This document shows positions 1 through 9,706 of a stretch of 64,000 nucleotides of DNA, one piece after another. A program made the position numbers and the translations under genes. Position 1 is the stretch's first letter; each line of letters begins with the position of its first letter. The DNA lies in assembly GCA_945881905.1 (NCBI GenBank), contig CAMCVV010000002.1, forward strand, positions 1 to 64,000. Reading direction: 5' to 3'. The DNA comes from Paenibacillus alvei. Its GTDB lineage: Bacteria; Bacillota; Bacilli; Paenibacillales; NBRC-103111. The notes under the pieces are model-generated. The model worked only from the letters and a program-made list of their open reading frames with translations. It was not told the origin of the DNA and did no database searches.

Positions 1-1361
1 ATAATTCGAGACAACTCTCCTCCCGATGCAATTTTGTGTAATGCTCGCAAGGGTTCTCCAGGATTGGGTGCCATCAAAAATTCGACATAATCGATTCCAT
101 CGCGATTCAGCTTATAGGTTGCTCCGTCGATAGGTAGTCCTTGCGGATCAGTGATCTGGCTGACTTGTACCCTGAATTGAGTTCGTTCCATTTGTAAATC
201 CCGCAATTCGATTTCGATACATGTAGCCAGATGTGCTGCGATTTTCTTTCGTTGCTCTGATAGTTGGCTCGCTAGCTTCACCAGAAGTGATTGTTCGTTC
301 ATAAGAGCTTGCTTCAACGATTGAATATACTCATCTTTGTTTTCAATCATCTCCACTTCATTCGTGATTTTCTCCACATACGCCAATATCTCTGGGATTT
401 GCTCACCATATTTACGACGAAGTGTGTGAAGTGTATCCATGCGCTGTTCAATGTGTTGCAAGCGATCGGGATTAAACTCCACGTCATCTGCATAATCACG
501 AAGCTGATGAGCAATGTCTTCAAGTTGAAAATACGCCGATTCAGCTTGCTCGAGTAAAGGTGCGATACGTGTTGAATCCACATCTGCAATGATGCGTATG
601 TGTTCAATGGCTTTGCTGACCATTTCCAAGCCTCGATTCGGTCCATATAATAGTTCATAACTTTCCAATGAATGATGACTTAATTTCTCTGCACTGGATA
701 ATCGAAGACGTTCTTCGAGCAATTGTTGTTCTTCATTTATATTTAATTTGGCTGACTGGATTTCTTGAATTTGAAATTTATACAGATCCAATAATTGCAA
801 CGACTTTTCTGTCGTTTCTTCTGATTTTTTAATATCTTTTTGTATTTTTATGTAATTTTCATATGAGGAGTGATATTGTTGTTTCAGAAGAACAATGTCT
901 CGATCACCAAATAGATCCAACCATTTCAAATGATGGTCTACTTTCAGAAGTGACTGATGCTCATGCTGTCCATGAATATTAACTAGCCATTCTCCGACTT
1001 CGCGCAATGTAGACAAATTGACCAGTTGTCCATTGATACGGCTTGTGCTTTTACTTTGATGATTCATTTCTCTACGAATGATGATATTTTCTTCAGGGTG
1101 AGCATGAACCCCAAGTTGTTCAAGCACATGCCAAATCGGATGTTCTGGACTCAACTCAAACATCGCTTCAATCTCTAGTTTTTCACAGCCATGTCGCACT
1201 AAATCTACAGAGCCGCGACCCCCAATGATGAGACTCAATGCATCAATAATAATTGATTTCCCTGCACCTGTCTCACCTGTAAGCACATGAAATCCAGACT
1301 TAAATTGAAGTTCAACATATTCAATTACAGCGAGATTACGAATTGAGAGTTCTCTGAGCAT
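1..1361 (-). CDS. recN: DNA repair protein RecN, 3' end beyond window
   Basis: SMC-like ATPase that acts at double-strand breaks in recombinational repair. The ATG at 1361 opens with MLRELSIRNLAVIEYVELQF, followed by a Walker A GETGAGKS within the first 40 residues. The last codons in the window read SGGELSRI, the ABC signature motif. That places the break about 450 residues into a protein that is usually 560-570 long, so only the Walker B end is missing. The middle is rich in Glu, Lys and Gln, as expected of the coiled-coil arms. It lies 16 bp downstream of argR, the usual Bacillales order, and is probably cotranscribed. No LexA-type box is visible in that short gap. Confidence 0.96.
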   Translation of the reverse strand, partial: MLRELSIRNLAVIEYVELQFKSGFHVLTGETGAGKSIIIDALSLIIGGRGSVDLVRHGCEKLEIEAMFELSPEHPIWHVLEQLGVHAHPEENIIIRREMNHQSKSTSRINGQLVNLSTLREVGEWLVNIHGQHEHQSLLKVDHHLKWLDLFGDRDIVLLKQQYHSSYENYIKIQKDIKKSEETTEKSLQLLDLYKFQIQEIQSAKLNINEEQQLLEERLRLSSAEKLSHHSLESYELLYGPNRGLEMVSKAIEHIRIIADVDSTRIAPLLEQAESAYFQLEDIAHQLRDYADDVEFNPDRLQHIEQRMDTLHTLRRKYGEQIPEILAYVEKITNEVEMIENKDEYIQSLKQALMNEQSLLVKLASQLSEQRKKIAAHLATCIEIELRDLQMERTQFRVQVSQITDPQGLPIDGATYKLNRDGIDYVEFLMAPNPGEPLRALHKIASGGELSRI

Positions 1362-1377
1362 ACATCCACCTATTTCA

Positions 1378-1827
1378 TTAATTTAATAATGCTAACAATT
1401 GATCGACGAATATCCGACTGTTCTCTTTCGTGCGACAAATGACCAATATCGTATCATCTCCACCAATCGTGCCCATGATCTCATTCCATTCGAGCATGTC
1501 AATCAAAGCACAGATCGTACTCGCCGTCCCAGGTAAGCATTTCATGACAACGAATTGTTCTGTACAATCGATGCTGATGTAATGATCATTCATAGCTCTC
1601 TTCAGTCGTTGCAGCGGATTATATCGTTGGTCAGCGGGTAATGCATATTTATAGTGACCATTATCTAAAGGCACTTTTACTAAAAACATCTCTTTGATAT
1701 CACGAGAAACCGTTGCTTGTGTAACGCGAAAGCCTGCATCACAAAGAGACTCTACAAGTTCGTCTTGCGTTTTTATTTCACCATTTGTGATGATATCTCT
1801 GATTTTCAGATGTCGTTGGCTTTTCAT
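1378..1827 (-). CDS. argR: Arginine repressor ArgR/AhrC
   Basis: Arginine-responsive hexameric regulator, 149 aa, the normal family length. The N-terminal winged helix-turn-helix (residues 1-70) contains TQATVSRDIKEM. The C-terminal oligomerisation and arginine-binding domain ends with GTIGGDDTILVICR. A good ribosome site (GAGGTG) lies 6 bases before the ATG. It sits between the TlyA-like methyltransferase and recN, a conserved Firmicutes arrangement. No arginine biosynthesis genes are in the window, so its targets lie elsewhere. Confidence 0.96.
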   Translation of the reverse strand: MKSQRHLKIRDIITNGEIKTQDELVESLCDAGFRVTQATVSRDIKEMFLVKVPLDNGHYKYALPADQRYNPLQRLKRAMNDHYISIDCTEQFVVMKCLPGTASTICALIDMLEWNEIMGTIGGDDTILVICRTKENSRIFVDQLLALLN

Positions 1828-1882
1828 GGAAACACCTCAATTTTTGTATATGATTCGCGAATCTACATACCAAATCCTTTTT

Positions 1883-2785
1883 TTATTTTTCGTGGGATAC
1901 TTTCTCGTGATGGTACGCATTTGCTTCTTTGACCACATGATCGATCATGTTTTTGAATTCACGTGGATCGATGTGAGAACTGGGATGATGAATTTCAATT
2001 GCACCGAATTGCCAATAAGCTAAAAATTCAATATTCCCTTCACCACCTGTAATCGGTGAAAACGTCAAGCCTTGTAAATGATAATGGAGCTGATGTGCCA
2101 TGAGTAAAATCGTTTCAAGCACTTCCCTATGAATATGAGCATCGCGAATGACTCCTGATTTACCGACTTTATCTCTCCCAGCTTCAAATTGTGGTTTGAT
2201 TAACGCGACGACTTGACTCGGGTGAGCCAAAACTGGACTGGTGTGTGCAATGACTTCACTGGTGTACGCGAGAATAGCTTGTAACGGTGGCAAAATTAAA
2301 CTTAATGAAATAAAAGAAACATCTATAGTAGCAAATGTCGGCGGACGTCCCTGTAAGTCCTGCGGTTTCATATAACGAAAATTGGTTTTCTCCATGACTT
2401 TGACTCGAGGATGGTTACGTATTGACCAATCTAATTGGTTGTGACCCACATCGATGGCATATACAAACTCAACTCCATGTCGTAAAGCGCAATCTGTGAA
2501 TCCTCCCGTTGATGCGCCGATATCAATCATCACTTGATGCTGTATATCGATCTTGAAGTCATGGAGAGCTTTCTCTAATTTCAAACCGCCTCGACTCACA
2601 TAAGGGTGTGTAGCACCTTTCACTCTCAGGTTCGCTGTTCGCAGTAGTTTCATACCAGGTTTGTCGATAGGTTCATCATTTGCAAAAACAAGGCCTGCCA
2701 TGATGGCGGCCTTGGCTTTTTCTCGACTATCATAAAACCCTTGTTCAACTAATAAGATATCTATACGTTCTTTCGTGGATGACAT
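1883..2785 (-). CDS. tlyA: TlyA-family rRNA (cytidine-2'-O) methyltransferase
   Basis: S4 RNA-binding domain at about residues 5-65 (RIDILLVEQGFYDSREKAK), followed by an FtsJ-like SAM methyltransferase domain with DIGASTGGFTDCAL and later VVALIKPQFEAGR. The family 2'-O-methylates cytidine in rRNA and has also been annotated as hemolysin A or YqxC. I chose the ATG at 2785 because GGAGA precedes it by 6 bases; an in-frame ATG at 2803 touches the dxs stop but has no ribosome site. Oddity: three 7-residue units lie just before the ALIKPQFEAGR strand, where relatives usually have a short loop (see the repeat entry). The S4 and SAM motifs are intact, so the enzyme is probably active. Confidence 0.92.
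   Translation of the reverse strand: MSSTKERIDILLVEQGFYDSREKAKAAIMAGLVFANDEPIDKPGMKLLRTANLRVKGATHPYVSRGGLKLEKALHDFKIDIQHQVMIDIGASTGGFTDCALRHGVEFVYAIDVGHNQLDWSIRNHPRVKVMEKTNFRYMKPQDLQGRPPTFATIDVSFISLSLILPPLQAILAYTSEVIAHTSPVLAHPSQVVALIKPQFEAGRDKVGKSGVIRDAHIHREVLETILLMAHQLHYHLQGLTFSPITGGEGNIEFLAYWQFGAIEIHHPSSHIDPREFKNMIDHVVKEANAYHHEKVSHEK
2211..2273 (-). repeat. Three in-frame 21-bp repeats inside tlyA
   Basis: Three consecutive 21-base units at 2211-2231, 2232-2252 and 2253-2273 encode, in protein order, ILAYTSE, VIAHTSP and VLAHPSQ. The units are diverged but clearly related at base level (each starts ACT and contains a CTGG/CTCGG core). The insertion lengthens the loop before the conserved ALIKPQ strand of the methyltransferase. 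Confidence 0.75.
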
Positions 2786-2802
2786 GGTCTTCTCCAATTC
2801 CA

Positions 2803-4689
2803 TTAAGCTCGCTGACGCTTCAGCGGTAACGAAGATCGAATCTCCTCGATGAGCTTGTCTACAGTGAGTCCCACTTCTTTACGTTGTTCATTCACTGAAC
2901 CATGCTCAACAAAATAATCCGGAACCCCTAAGAGTTTGATAGTCAATCCAGTAATGCCTTGAAGTGCGTAATATTCTAAAATTGCACTACCCAGTCCACC
3001 TTGTATCGATCCTTCTTCCATCGTAATCATCGGTATGTGCTCATTAGCCATTACTTCCAAGTAAGAATGATCCAGTGGTTTAATGAATCGAGCATTAACT
3101 ACTCTGATGTGTATATTTTCTCGAGCTAGTTGTTCAGCAGCTTGTTGTGCAATCTGCACCATCGGACCTACTGCAATGACAATAATGTCTCGACCTTCAA
3201 CAATAGTTTCCCATGTGCCTATCGGTATGTTGCGCAACGGTTCATCCATGGATACACCTGTCCCGCTGATACGCGGATAGCGATAAGCAATCGGGCCATC
3301 ACTATACTCATGTGCAGTGTACATCATATGTCGGAGTTCATTTTCATCTTTGGGCATCATCAATACCATATTGGGTAACATCCGTAGATAAGAAATATCA
3401 TACACCCCTTGATGTGTCTCACCGTCTGGACCTACGAATCCTGCACGATCAATCGCAAATGTAACGTTAAGTTTCGGTCTACAGATATCATGAATAACTT
3501 GATCAAAAGCTCTTTGTAAGAACGTAGAATACACCGCGAATACAGGTTTTAATCCTTCAGAAGCCATGCCTGCACAAAGTGTAGCTGCATGTTGTTCTGC
3601 AATGCCGACATCAATCATGCGATCAGGAAATCGCTTCGCAAATTTCAATAATCCTGAACCACCCGGCATAGCAGGGGTTACAGCAACAATTCGATCATCG
3701 GTTTCGGCAAGTTCGATCAATGTCTGACCGAATACTTCAGTGTACATCGGTGGTCCTGCTGTTTTCAATACTTGTCCCGATTCGATTTTATAAGGACTTA
3801 TGCCATGCCATGTATGCGAATCTTGTTCGGCAGGCGAGTAGCCCTTTCCTTTCGTGGTTAAGACATGCAAGAGAACTGGTCCCGATAATTGATTCGCTTG
3901 TTTTAACGTTTCAAGTAACATTGGGAGTTGATGTCCATCGACTGGTCCCATATACGTAAAGCCAAGTTCTTCAAACCAAACACCAGGCACCACTAGGTAT
4001 TTTAAACTGTCTTTTAGTTTCTCTGCTGTCTTCGCTAGTGTTCCCCCAATCGCAGGGATACGCTTCAATAAATGCTCTACTTCTTCTTTTGCTTTTAAAT
4101 AATTACGATCTGTTCGAATTTTATTTAAGTAATTATGTATTGCACCTACATTAGGAGCAATAGACATTTCATTATCATTTAAAATAACGAGTAAATCTTT
4201 TTTCTGATGTCCGATATGATTCATTGCTTCAAGAGCCATGCCACCTGTCATCGCTCCATCCCCAATAATCGCAATCACTTTGTGTTTCTCACCTTTTAAT
4301 TCACGAGCCACCACCATGCCCATAGCAGCAGATAATGATGTACTACTGTGACCTGCTTCCCATACATCATGTGGACTTTCCGCTTTCTTGATAAAACCGC
4401 ATAGTCCTTTATACTTTCGCAGTGTGTCGAATTGATCCATGCGACCCGTAAGTATTTTGTGAACATACGCTTGATGCCCAACATCAAAAATTAATTTGTC
4501 TTGCGGACTATTATATAAGGTATGCAGAGCAAGGGTGAGTTCAACAACACCTAGATTAGGAGCCAGATGTCCACCAGTTGCAGATAACTTCTCGATTAAA
4601 AAAAATCGGATCTCTCGAGCCAACTGCTCTAACTCATTCATAGATAAACGCTTCACATCATCTGGCTGGTGTATGTGTTCTAGTAGCAT
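2803..4689 (-). CDS. dxs: 1-deoxy-D-xylulose-5-phosphate synthase
   Basis: Thiamine-diphosphate enzyme that condenses pyruvate and glyceraldehyde 3-phosphate in the first step of the MEP isoprenoid pathway. It has 628 aa, full family length. Visible motifs are the early [16 protein letters not shown], the TPP-binding [15 protein letters not shown] followed by NDNEMSI, and the central [15 protein letters not shown] of the pyrimidine-binding domain; the C-terminal transketolase domain is present. GAGGGA lies 5 bases before the ATG. It is downstream of ispA, so two isoprenoid enzymes sit together, and it runs directly into tlyA. Confidence 0.98.
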   Translation of the reverse strand: MLLEHIHQPDDVKRLSMNELEQLAREIRFFLIEKLSATGGHLAPNLGVVELTLALHTLYNSPQDKLIFDVGHQAYVHKILTGRMDQFDTLRKYKGLCGFIKKAESPHDVWEAGHSSTSLSAAMGMVVARELKGEKHKVIAIIGDGAMTGGMALEAMNHIGHQKKDLLVILNDNEMSIAPNVGAIHNYLNKIRTDRNYLKAKEEVEHLLKRIPAIGGTLAKTAEKLKDSLKYLVVPGVWFEELGFTYMGPVDGHQLPMLLETLKQANQLSGPVLLHVLTTKGKGYSPAEQDSHTWHGISPYKIESGQVLKTAGPPMYTEVFGQTLIELAETDDRIVAVTPAMPGGSGLLKFAKRFPDRMIDVGIAEQHAATLCAGMASEGLKPVFAVYSTFLQRAFDQVIHDICRPKLNVTFAIDRAGFVGPDGETHQGVYDISYLRMLPNMVLMMPKDENELRHMMYTAHEYSDGPIAYRYPRISGTGVSMDEPLRNIPIGTWETIVEGRDIIVIAVGPMVQIAQQAAEQLARENIHIRVVNARFIKPLDHSYLEVMANEHIPMITMEEGSIQGGLGSAILEYYALQGITGLTIKLLGVPDYFVEHGSVNEQRKEVGLTVDKLIEEIRSSLPLKRQRA

Positions 4690-4787
4690 ACTTGTCCCTC
4701 GCTTTCTTACCTGAAAATTATACTTGGTACAAAGTTTTTTTGTATATTATATCACATTTGTGCTAGGTTGCGAATCCTGATGAAGCT

Positions 4788-5693
4788 TCAATAGTCTCTT
4801 CTCATTAAATATTCAGCAAGTTGTAATAACCGATGTGCGTCTATATGTTCCACGCATTGGATAGCATCTATGGCTTTGTCTGTCAGTTCGATCACTTTAC
4901 GTTCAGACGCCTCGAGTCCAATAAAATAAGGAAATGTTACTTTTTGTTTGTTTTCGTCACTTTTGAGCGGTTTGCCTAATTTGACTTCATCTCCAGTCAA
5001 ATCTAGAATATCATCTTGAATTTGAAAAGCAAGTCCAATGCATGAACCAAATAACGTAAGTGCATCCAGTTGTTCGCTTGTTGCACCTGCAATTCGACCA
5101 CCTGCACGCAAAGAGAAAACAATCAGATCACTTGTTTTGTGTGTATGTATGTATTCAAGTTCTTCAAGTTTCGTTAATCCTTGCTCAGCAAGAATATCAG
5201 CTGCTTGTCCACCGATCATCCCTTTGGCACCAGCATAGATCGATAACTCCTCTACAATGGCTAAGATGTGCTCGCTATCGAGATGAGTTTCTTTACGTAA
5301 TTGTGTAATCATGTAAAAAGCATGGGTCAATAATGCATCTCCTGCGAGGATCGCCATTGCATCTCCATACACTTTGTGATTGGTGAGCTTCCCTCTTCGA
5401 TAATCATCATTATCCATAGCAGGTAAATCATCGTGAATCAGTGAATAGGTATGTATCATTTCTATCGCGCAAGCAACTGGTAAAGCGGATTGTCTAGAGC
5501 CACCCAAGGCTTCAGCTGCTGCGATGACCAGAATGGGTCTTAACCTCTTTCCTCCGGCCATAAGTGAATAGTGCATGGATTCGCGAAGTAATTGAGGTAT
5601 GTGCCATTGTGTTGAAAGAATCTGGTTTAATGCTTGTTCGACAAACGAGGTTTGTTCATTGAGATATTCCCGGAGTGTCGATGCGTTATTCAA
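4788..5693 (-). CDS. ispA: Farnesyl/geranyl diphosphate synthase
   Basis: Class I trans-prenyltransferase that joins isopentenyl diphosphate units to allylic diphosphates; 301 aa. Both aspartate-rich motifs are present: DDLPAMDND (first) and FQIQDDILD (second), plus GKRLRPILV near the N-terminus. Translation starts at a TTG that overlaps the xseB stop codon (GGGTG lies about 7 bases upstream), so it is probably translationally coupled. The 98 bp between it and dxs hold no obvious gene. Confidence 0.97.
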   Translation of the reverse strand: MNNASTLREYLNEQTSFVEQALNQILSTQWHIPQLLRESMHYSLMAGGKRLRPILVIAAAEALGGSRQSALPVACAIEMIHTYSLIHDDLPAMDNDDYRRGKLTNHKVYGDAMAILAGDALLTHAFYMITQLRKETHLDSEHILAIVEELSIYAGAKGMIGGQAADILAEQGLTKLEELEYIHTHKTSDLIVFSLRAGGRIAGATSEQLDALTLFGSCIGLAFQIQDDILDLTGDEVKLGKPLKSDENKQKVTFPYFIGLEASERKVIELTDKAIDAIQCVEHIDAHRLLQLAEYLMRRDY

Positions 5694-6000
5694 AGGATGT
5701 CACCCTATCCTCTTGTTGAGGCAAGAAGGGTTTTCGAATCCCCTTCGAGTCTCCTTCGACTAGCAGTTCAATTTGTTGTTCAACAAATTTCAGTTTCTCT
5801 GTGCATAATTTGGAGAGTTTCATCCCTTCTTGATAGAGTTCAATTGCTTTCTCAAGTGGGACGTCACCGCTCTCTAGTTGTGACACGATAAGTTCAAGTT
5901 GAATGGATGCATCTTCGAAACTCATCGTTGCTTCATGTTCATTCTTATTCTTATTCTCATTCTCATTCAAATTTTCAATCTTCATTGTCTTCTTATTCAC
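5686..6000 (-). CDS. xseB: Exodeoxyribonuclease VII small subunit
   Basis: Small subunit of the exonuclease that degrades single-stranded DNA together with XseA. The conserved part, SFEDASIQLELIVSQLESG and then ELYQEGMKLSKLC, begins about 25 residues in. I chose GTG at 6000, overlapping the xseA stop by 8 bases, because GGAGG lies 9 bases upstream; ATG at 5985 is the alternative. The extra N-terminal stretch is low-complexity (Asn, Glu and Lys from 6-bp repeats), which relatives lack. The end overlaps the ispA start by 8 bases. Confidence 0.9.
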   Translation of the reverse strand: MNKKTMKIENLNENENKNKNEHEATMSFEDASIQLELIVSQLESGDVPLEKAIELYQEGMKLSKLCTEKLKFVEQQIELLVEGDSKGIRKPFLPQQEDRVTSFE

Positions 6001-7357
6001 CTTTATTCTCCTCCTTCGCCGAAACACGCGTATGAATATGACCGTCATTGAACTGAATATGAATTTCATCACCGATATGCACTTGTTGAATCGAACGTAT
6101 CAAATTTTGTTGACGCTTATCGTATACTAAACTATACCCTCGTTGCATCACTTTAAGTGGACTAAGTGCATCAAGGTGTCGAACTGAGGCCTGCCAAGAT
6201 TGTTTTTTGCGTTGTAATAGATGAAGCATGGTCGTCGTCAATTGATGATGAACCGTTCGTGTTCGTTCTTGTAATACAGTGATTTGCTCCATCGGACTAT
6301 GTGCATGAAGTCGATGTTCTAGCTTCCTGAATTGCTCTATCTGTAGAGAAAGCTTTCGCCCGACTTCCAGATGAAGCTTAGCTTTCATTCGATCAAGTCG
6401 TTCAGCGGGTTGGATTAACATCCATCGATGTGGATGTAAGAAGTAAGGTGAGCGTCGAAGTTGCTCGATTCTCGTCTGGTTTCTCACCAAATTTCTTGTG
6501 ATCGAAGCCTGTAATCGATTCGTGTTGCTTAACAATTGTTGACTCAATTCAAGTTGATGAGGTACTGCAAGTTCTGCAGCAGCAGTTGGAGTCGCTGCTC
6601 GTAAGTCTGCGACGAAATCAGCTATCGTGAAATCAGTCTCATGACCGATTGCTGAAATAACAGGTATGCGAGAAGCGAAAATACTGCGTGCTACTTTTTC
6701 TTCGTTAAATGCCCATAACTCTTCAATTGAACCGCCCCCACGACCGACAATCAAAACATCAATATCTGATTGCATATTCATCCATGCTATAGCTCGAACA
6801 ATAGATAGAGCAGCTTGGTCACCTTGTACTTGAACAGGACAAAGTAAAATGGGCACAAAAGGATATCTTCTTTTGAGTGTTGTTAAGATATCTCTTATTG
6901 CTGCACCTGTAGGGGAAGTAATGATTCCTATTGCTTTTGGAAACCGCGGAATAAGTTTCTTATGTGTTTTAGCGAACAATCCTTCTTTTTCAAGTTTTTG
7001 CTTCAATTGCTCATAGGCAAGAAATAAACTTCCAATCCCATCGAGCTGCATGGAATTCACGTATAACTGGTAAATCCCATCTCTTTCAAATACAGAGATA
7101 TGTCCTCTAGCGATCACTAATGTACCTTCACGCGGCAAAAAACTCAGTTTCTGATTATTTGTCAGAAACATCATGCATTTTAAACGACTATCTGCATCTT
7201 TCAACGTGAAATACATATGACCACTTGAATGATGTGTGAAATTAGAGATCTCTCCGCGAATCCATACGTCTTGCAGCATGTTTTCAGTGTCTAGCTTCAT
7301 TTTTATATACTGATTCAGCTGTTTTACAGTAAGGACATGTCTCTGATTTTGTGACAT
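5993..7357 (-). CDS. xseA: Exodeoxyribonuclease VII large subunit
   Basis: Catalytic subunit of exonuclease VII, 454 aa, normal length. An N-terminal OB-fold (residues 1-100, WIRGEISNFTHHSSGHMYF) is followed by the catalytic domain with GRGGGSIEELWAFNEE and ISAIGHETDFTIADFVADLR, then a long coiled-coil-rich C-terminal half. It starts 7 bases after the folD stop with no strong ribosome site, suggesting coupling with folD. Confidence 0.97.
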   Translation of the reverse strand: MSQNQRHVLTVKQLNQYIKMKLDTENMLQDVWIRGEISNFTHHSSGHMYFTLKDADSRLKCMMFLTNNQKLSFLPREGTLVIARGHISVFERDGIYQLYVNSMQLDGIGSLFLAYEQLKQKLEKEGLFAKTHKKLIPRFPKAIGIITSPTGAAIRDILTTLKRRYPFVPILLCPVQVQGDQAALSIVRAIAWMNMQSDIDVLIVGRGGGSIEELWAFNEEKVARSIFASRIPVISAIGHETDFTIADFVADLRAATPTAAAELAVPHQLELSQQLLSNTNRLQASITRNLVRNQTRIEQLRRSPYFLHPHRWMLIQPAERLDRMKAKLHLEVGRKLSLQIEQFRKLEHRLHAHSPMEQITVLQERTRTVHHQLTTTMLHLLQRKKQSWQASVRHLDALSPLKVMQRGYSLVYDKRQQNLIRSIQQVHIGDEIHIQFNDGHIHTRVSAKEENKGE

Positions 7358-7364
7358 CGTTCAA

Positions 7365-8234
7365 TTACACGCTCGCATTCTGTTTTAAGAATCTTTCAGC
7401 AGATTCCAATGTGTTTTGTAATAGCATTGTAATCGTCATAGGCCCTACCGTTCCAGGTACTGGCGTGATATATCCCGCTAGGTGTTTCACTTGTTCAAAG
7501 TCGACGTCACCTACTAATTTGTGATCACTTATTCGTCGATTGATACCTACATCAATGACTACTGCTCCTTCTTTGACATGCTCTGCGCGAATGAACTGCG
7601 CGATGCCAATGGCAACAATTAAGATGTCTGCTTGCTGTGTGATGGTAGCGAGTTGAGTCGTTTTGGAGTGACACAGGGTCACTGTAGCATGCTCGCGAAG
7701 AAGTAACATCGCCATCGGTTTGCCAACAATATTGCTTCGTCCAACGACCACTGCATGTTGACCAGCAATGGGAATTCCTGACCTTTTGAGGATTTGAATG
7801 ACACCCGCAGGTGTGCAAGGCAAAAAACTAGGTTGCCCCAACATGAGACGACCTACATTGAGAGGATGGAAACAATCTACATCTTTCGCTGGATCAATCG
7901 ATTCGACAATGACTTCTTCTTGGATATGTTTAGGTAATGGCGACTGAACGAGGATGCCATGTATACGAGAATCATGGTTAAACCGATGAATCAACGCTAT
8001 CACATGTTCTTGTGTGGTTGACGCAGGTAGACGATGTACTTCAGAATACATACCTACGTCTTCGCATGCTTTTGCTTTATGATTTACGTAAACCAAAGAT
8101 GCAGGATCATCACCGACAATAATCACAACTAATCCGGGGCGAATTCCATGTTGACTCAGTTTAGCTATGTTAGATTTGATTTCTTCACGAATGGAACTTA
8201 TTAGGGGTTTCCCTTGTATCACGACAGCGCTCAT
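7365..8234 (-). CDS. folD: Methylenetetrahydrofolate dehydrogenase/cyclohydrolase FolD
   Basis: Bifunctional one-carbon enzyme that interconverts 5,10-methylene- and 10-formyl-tetrahydrofolate; 289 aa. It contains YVNHKAKACEDVGM with the catalytic Tyr and Lys, the Rossmann VVGRSNIVGKPMAML, and the C-terminal signature TPVPGTVGPMTITML. AAGGAGG lies 8 bases before the ATG. It is placed between nusB and xseA, as in many Bacillales. Confidence 0.98.
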   Translation of the reverse strand: MSAVVIQGKPLISSIREEIKSNIAKLSQHGIRPGLVVIIVGDDPASLVYVNHKAKACEDVGMYSEVHRLPASTTQEHVIALIHRFNHDSRIHGILVQSPLPKHIQEEVIVESIDPAKDVDCFHPLNVGRLMLGQPSFLPCTPAGVIQILKRSGIPIAGQHAVVVGRSNIVGKPMAMLLLREHATVTLCHSKTTQLATITQQADILIVAIGIAQFIRAEHVKEGAVVIDVGINRRISDHKLVGDVDFEQVKHLAGYITPVPGTVGPMTITMLLQNTLESAERFLKQNASV

Positions 8235-8269
8235 TCATCAGTCCTCCTTATCTCCTGACATACACTTGT

Positions 8270-8734
8270 TTATGATTTATTTTCAAAAAGTCTTTCCTTT
8301 AATAGTTCTACATCTTGAATCATCTTGCCTAATACACCATTCACAAATTTACCAGATTCCTCTGTGCCAAATAACTTCGCTAATTCAATCGCTTCATTGA
8401 CAACAACTCTTGGCGGTATATCATCTCGATATAACATCTCATAAATCGCTAATCGAAGAACTTCTTTATCAATACGTGAAAGCCGATCGATTTGCCATCC
8501 TTTCAAATACTCGATTAATATTTGATCAATTTCTTGTTTATGTTTACACGTTCCTTCAACAAGTTCATATAGAAATTCATGTGATACTTCGTTTTCTCCA
8601 ATCAAAAGCTCGGATTCGTTATCATTTTCAGCTTCTTCCACGATAACATCGATCGCTTCTTGCGGGGAAATATGCGTCATTTGAATTTGATATAAGCTTT
8701 GAAGAGCCATTTCTCTTGAGACTCGACGCTTCAT
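8270..8734 (-). CDS. nusB: Transcription antitermination factor NusB
   Basis: All-helical RNA-binding factor that with NusE/S10 supports rRNA antitermination; 154 aa. Starts MKRRVSREMALQSLYQIQM, with the C-terminal VVNEAIELAKLFGTEESGKFVNGVLG signature split over the last 50 residues. A strong GGGAGG lies before the ATG. It has a Glu/Asn-rich insertion in the middle (around residues 30-45), as seen in many Gram-positive NusB. Confidence 0.96.
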   Translation of the reverse strand: MKRRVSREMALQSLYQIQMTHISPQEAIDVIVEEAENDNESELLIGENEVSHEFLYELVEGTCKHKQEIDQILIEYLKGWQIDRLSRIDKEVLRLAIYEMLYRDDIPPRVVVNEAIELAKLFGTEESGKFVNGVLGKMIQDVELLKERLFENKS

Positions 8735-8832
8735 ACAGAAAATCCTCCCAAAAAATTGCTTGATCTATGTTTCACTTCTCAAAGAGCAAGCTTTAAGTAA
8801 CATCATACACGCATACAACTGGTGATCCTAAG

Positions 8833-9054
8833 TTACTTTCTCCACTTTTGTCTAATACCATGCCAAATTTCGAGTAGAATCGTGATATTTTCTTTGTTTT
8901 CTAATTGTTTTCCTGTGAAAATAGCAATACTTACGATACATGCAAAAACAAGCATGTTCCAAAAACCAAAAAATAAATATATAAACCCAAAAAATACTCC
9001 AAAACATGCACCAATCGTCATTCCCTTATGTTGCAACCAAATTTGATTCCACAT
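8833..9054 (-). CDS. DUF2273 small membrane protein
   Basis: 73-aa protein with two closely spaced hydrophobic helices (about residues 12-30 and 33-47) and a basic C-terminus. Its position directly behind asp23 and amaP, together with its size and topology, matches the DUF2273 family of the alkaline-shock membrane module. Its molecular role is not known; it is thought to act with AmaP in anchoring Asp23 to the membrane. Confidence 0.85.
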   Translation of the reverse strand: MWNQIWLQHKGMTIGACFGVFFGFIYLFFGFWNMLVFACIVSIAIFTGKQLENKENITILLEIWHGIRQKWRK

Positions 9055-9067
9055 AAGTAAGACACCT

Positions 9068-9628
9068 CTATTCCACTCGGCTATTCAATGGCGAACTTTT
9101 TTGGCTGATATTAGCAATATATACATTTACCTTTGATACAGGAATTCCTGTAATTCCATGTATATATGTCTTAACAGTCGATTGGATTTCTTCTGAAATC
9201 TCGGGTATAGGGACATCTCCATCAATATTCGCTCGAATCGTGATGAATAAACCTTGATCACTGACTTTCACTTTGGCTCTTACGTCTTTTAAACCACGAG
9301 CTTTGGATGCTGATTTGAGAGATAAGTTTTCTATGGTCTCTAGTGTGACTTTGATATCCCCGAATTCATTCCTTTGATTAATGGTTGGTCCTTGCGCACG
9401 ACGACTTCGCACAATTACCCACATAAAGCGAAAACTGATAAGCAAAAGTACAATACTCATACTAATGGTAGTATAAGCCGGTCCTTTATCAAAGTACAGA
9501 CTTTCGAGCATCGCACGTGTAGTTGTCAGTTTCATCCAACTGCTAGAAATAAATAAGAATAGACCTGCTACACAAAAAATAATAAAGCTATAGATGAATA
9601 ACAGTAGCTTATCTATGATATTGATCAC
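9068..9628 (-). CDS. amaP: Alkaline shock response membrane anchor AmaP
   Basis: 186 aa. Two N-terminal transmembrane helices (about residues 8-28 and 52-72) are followed by a cytoplasmic Asp23-like domain (KVTLETIENLSLKSASKARG). In staphylococci AmaP tethers Asp23 to the membrane. The start is GTG at 9628 with AAGGAG upstream. A short GC-rich hairpin (arms 9661-9666 and 9675-9680) lies between asp23 and this gene and may tune readthrough or stability. It is 13 bp from the DUF2273 gene. Confidence 0.88.
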   Translation of the reverse strand: MINIIDKLLLFIYSFIIFCVAGLFLFISSSWMKLTTTRAMLESLYFDKGPAYTTISMSIVLLLISFRFMWVIVRSRRAQGPTINQRNEFGDIKVTLETIENLSLKSASKARGLKDVRAKVKVSDQGLFITIRANIDGDVPIPEISEEIQSTVKTYIHGITGIPVSKVNVYIANISQKSSPLNSRVE

Positions 9629-9706
9629 ACGTGTTTGCTCCTTCCTCTATGAGAGGAAATCCCTCTGCTTCAGGAGAGGGGGGGTTCCCATCAAATCAAA
9701 TGAGTG

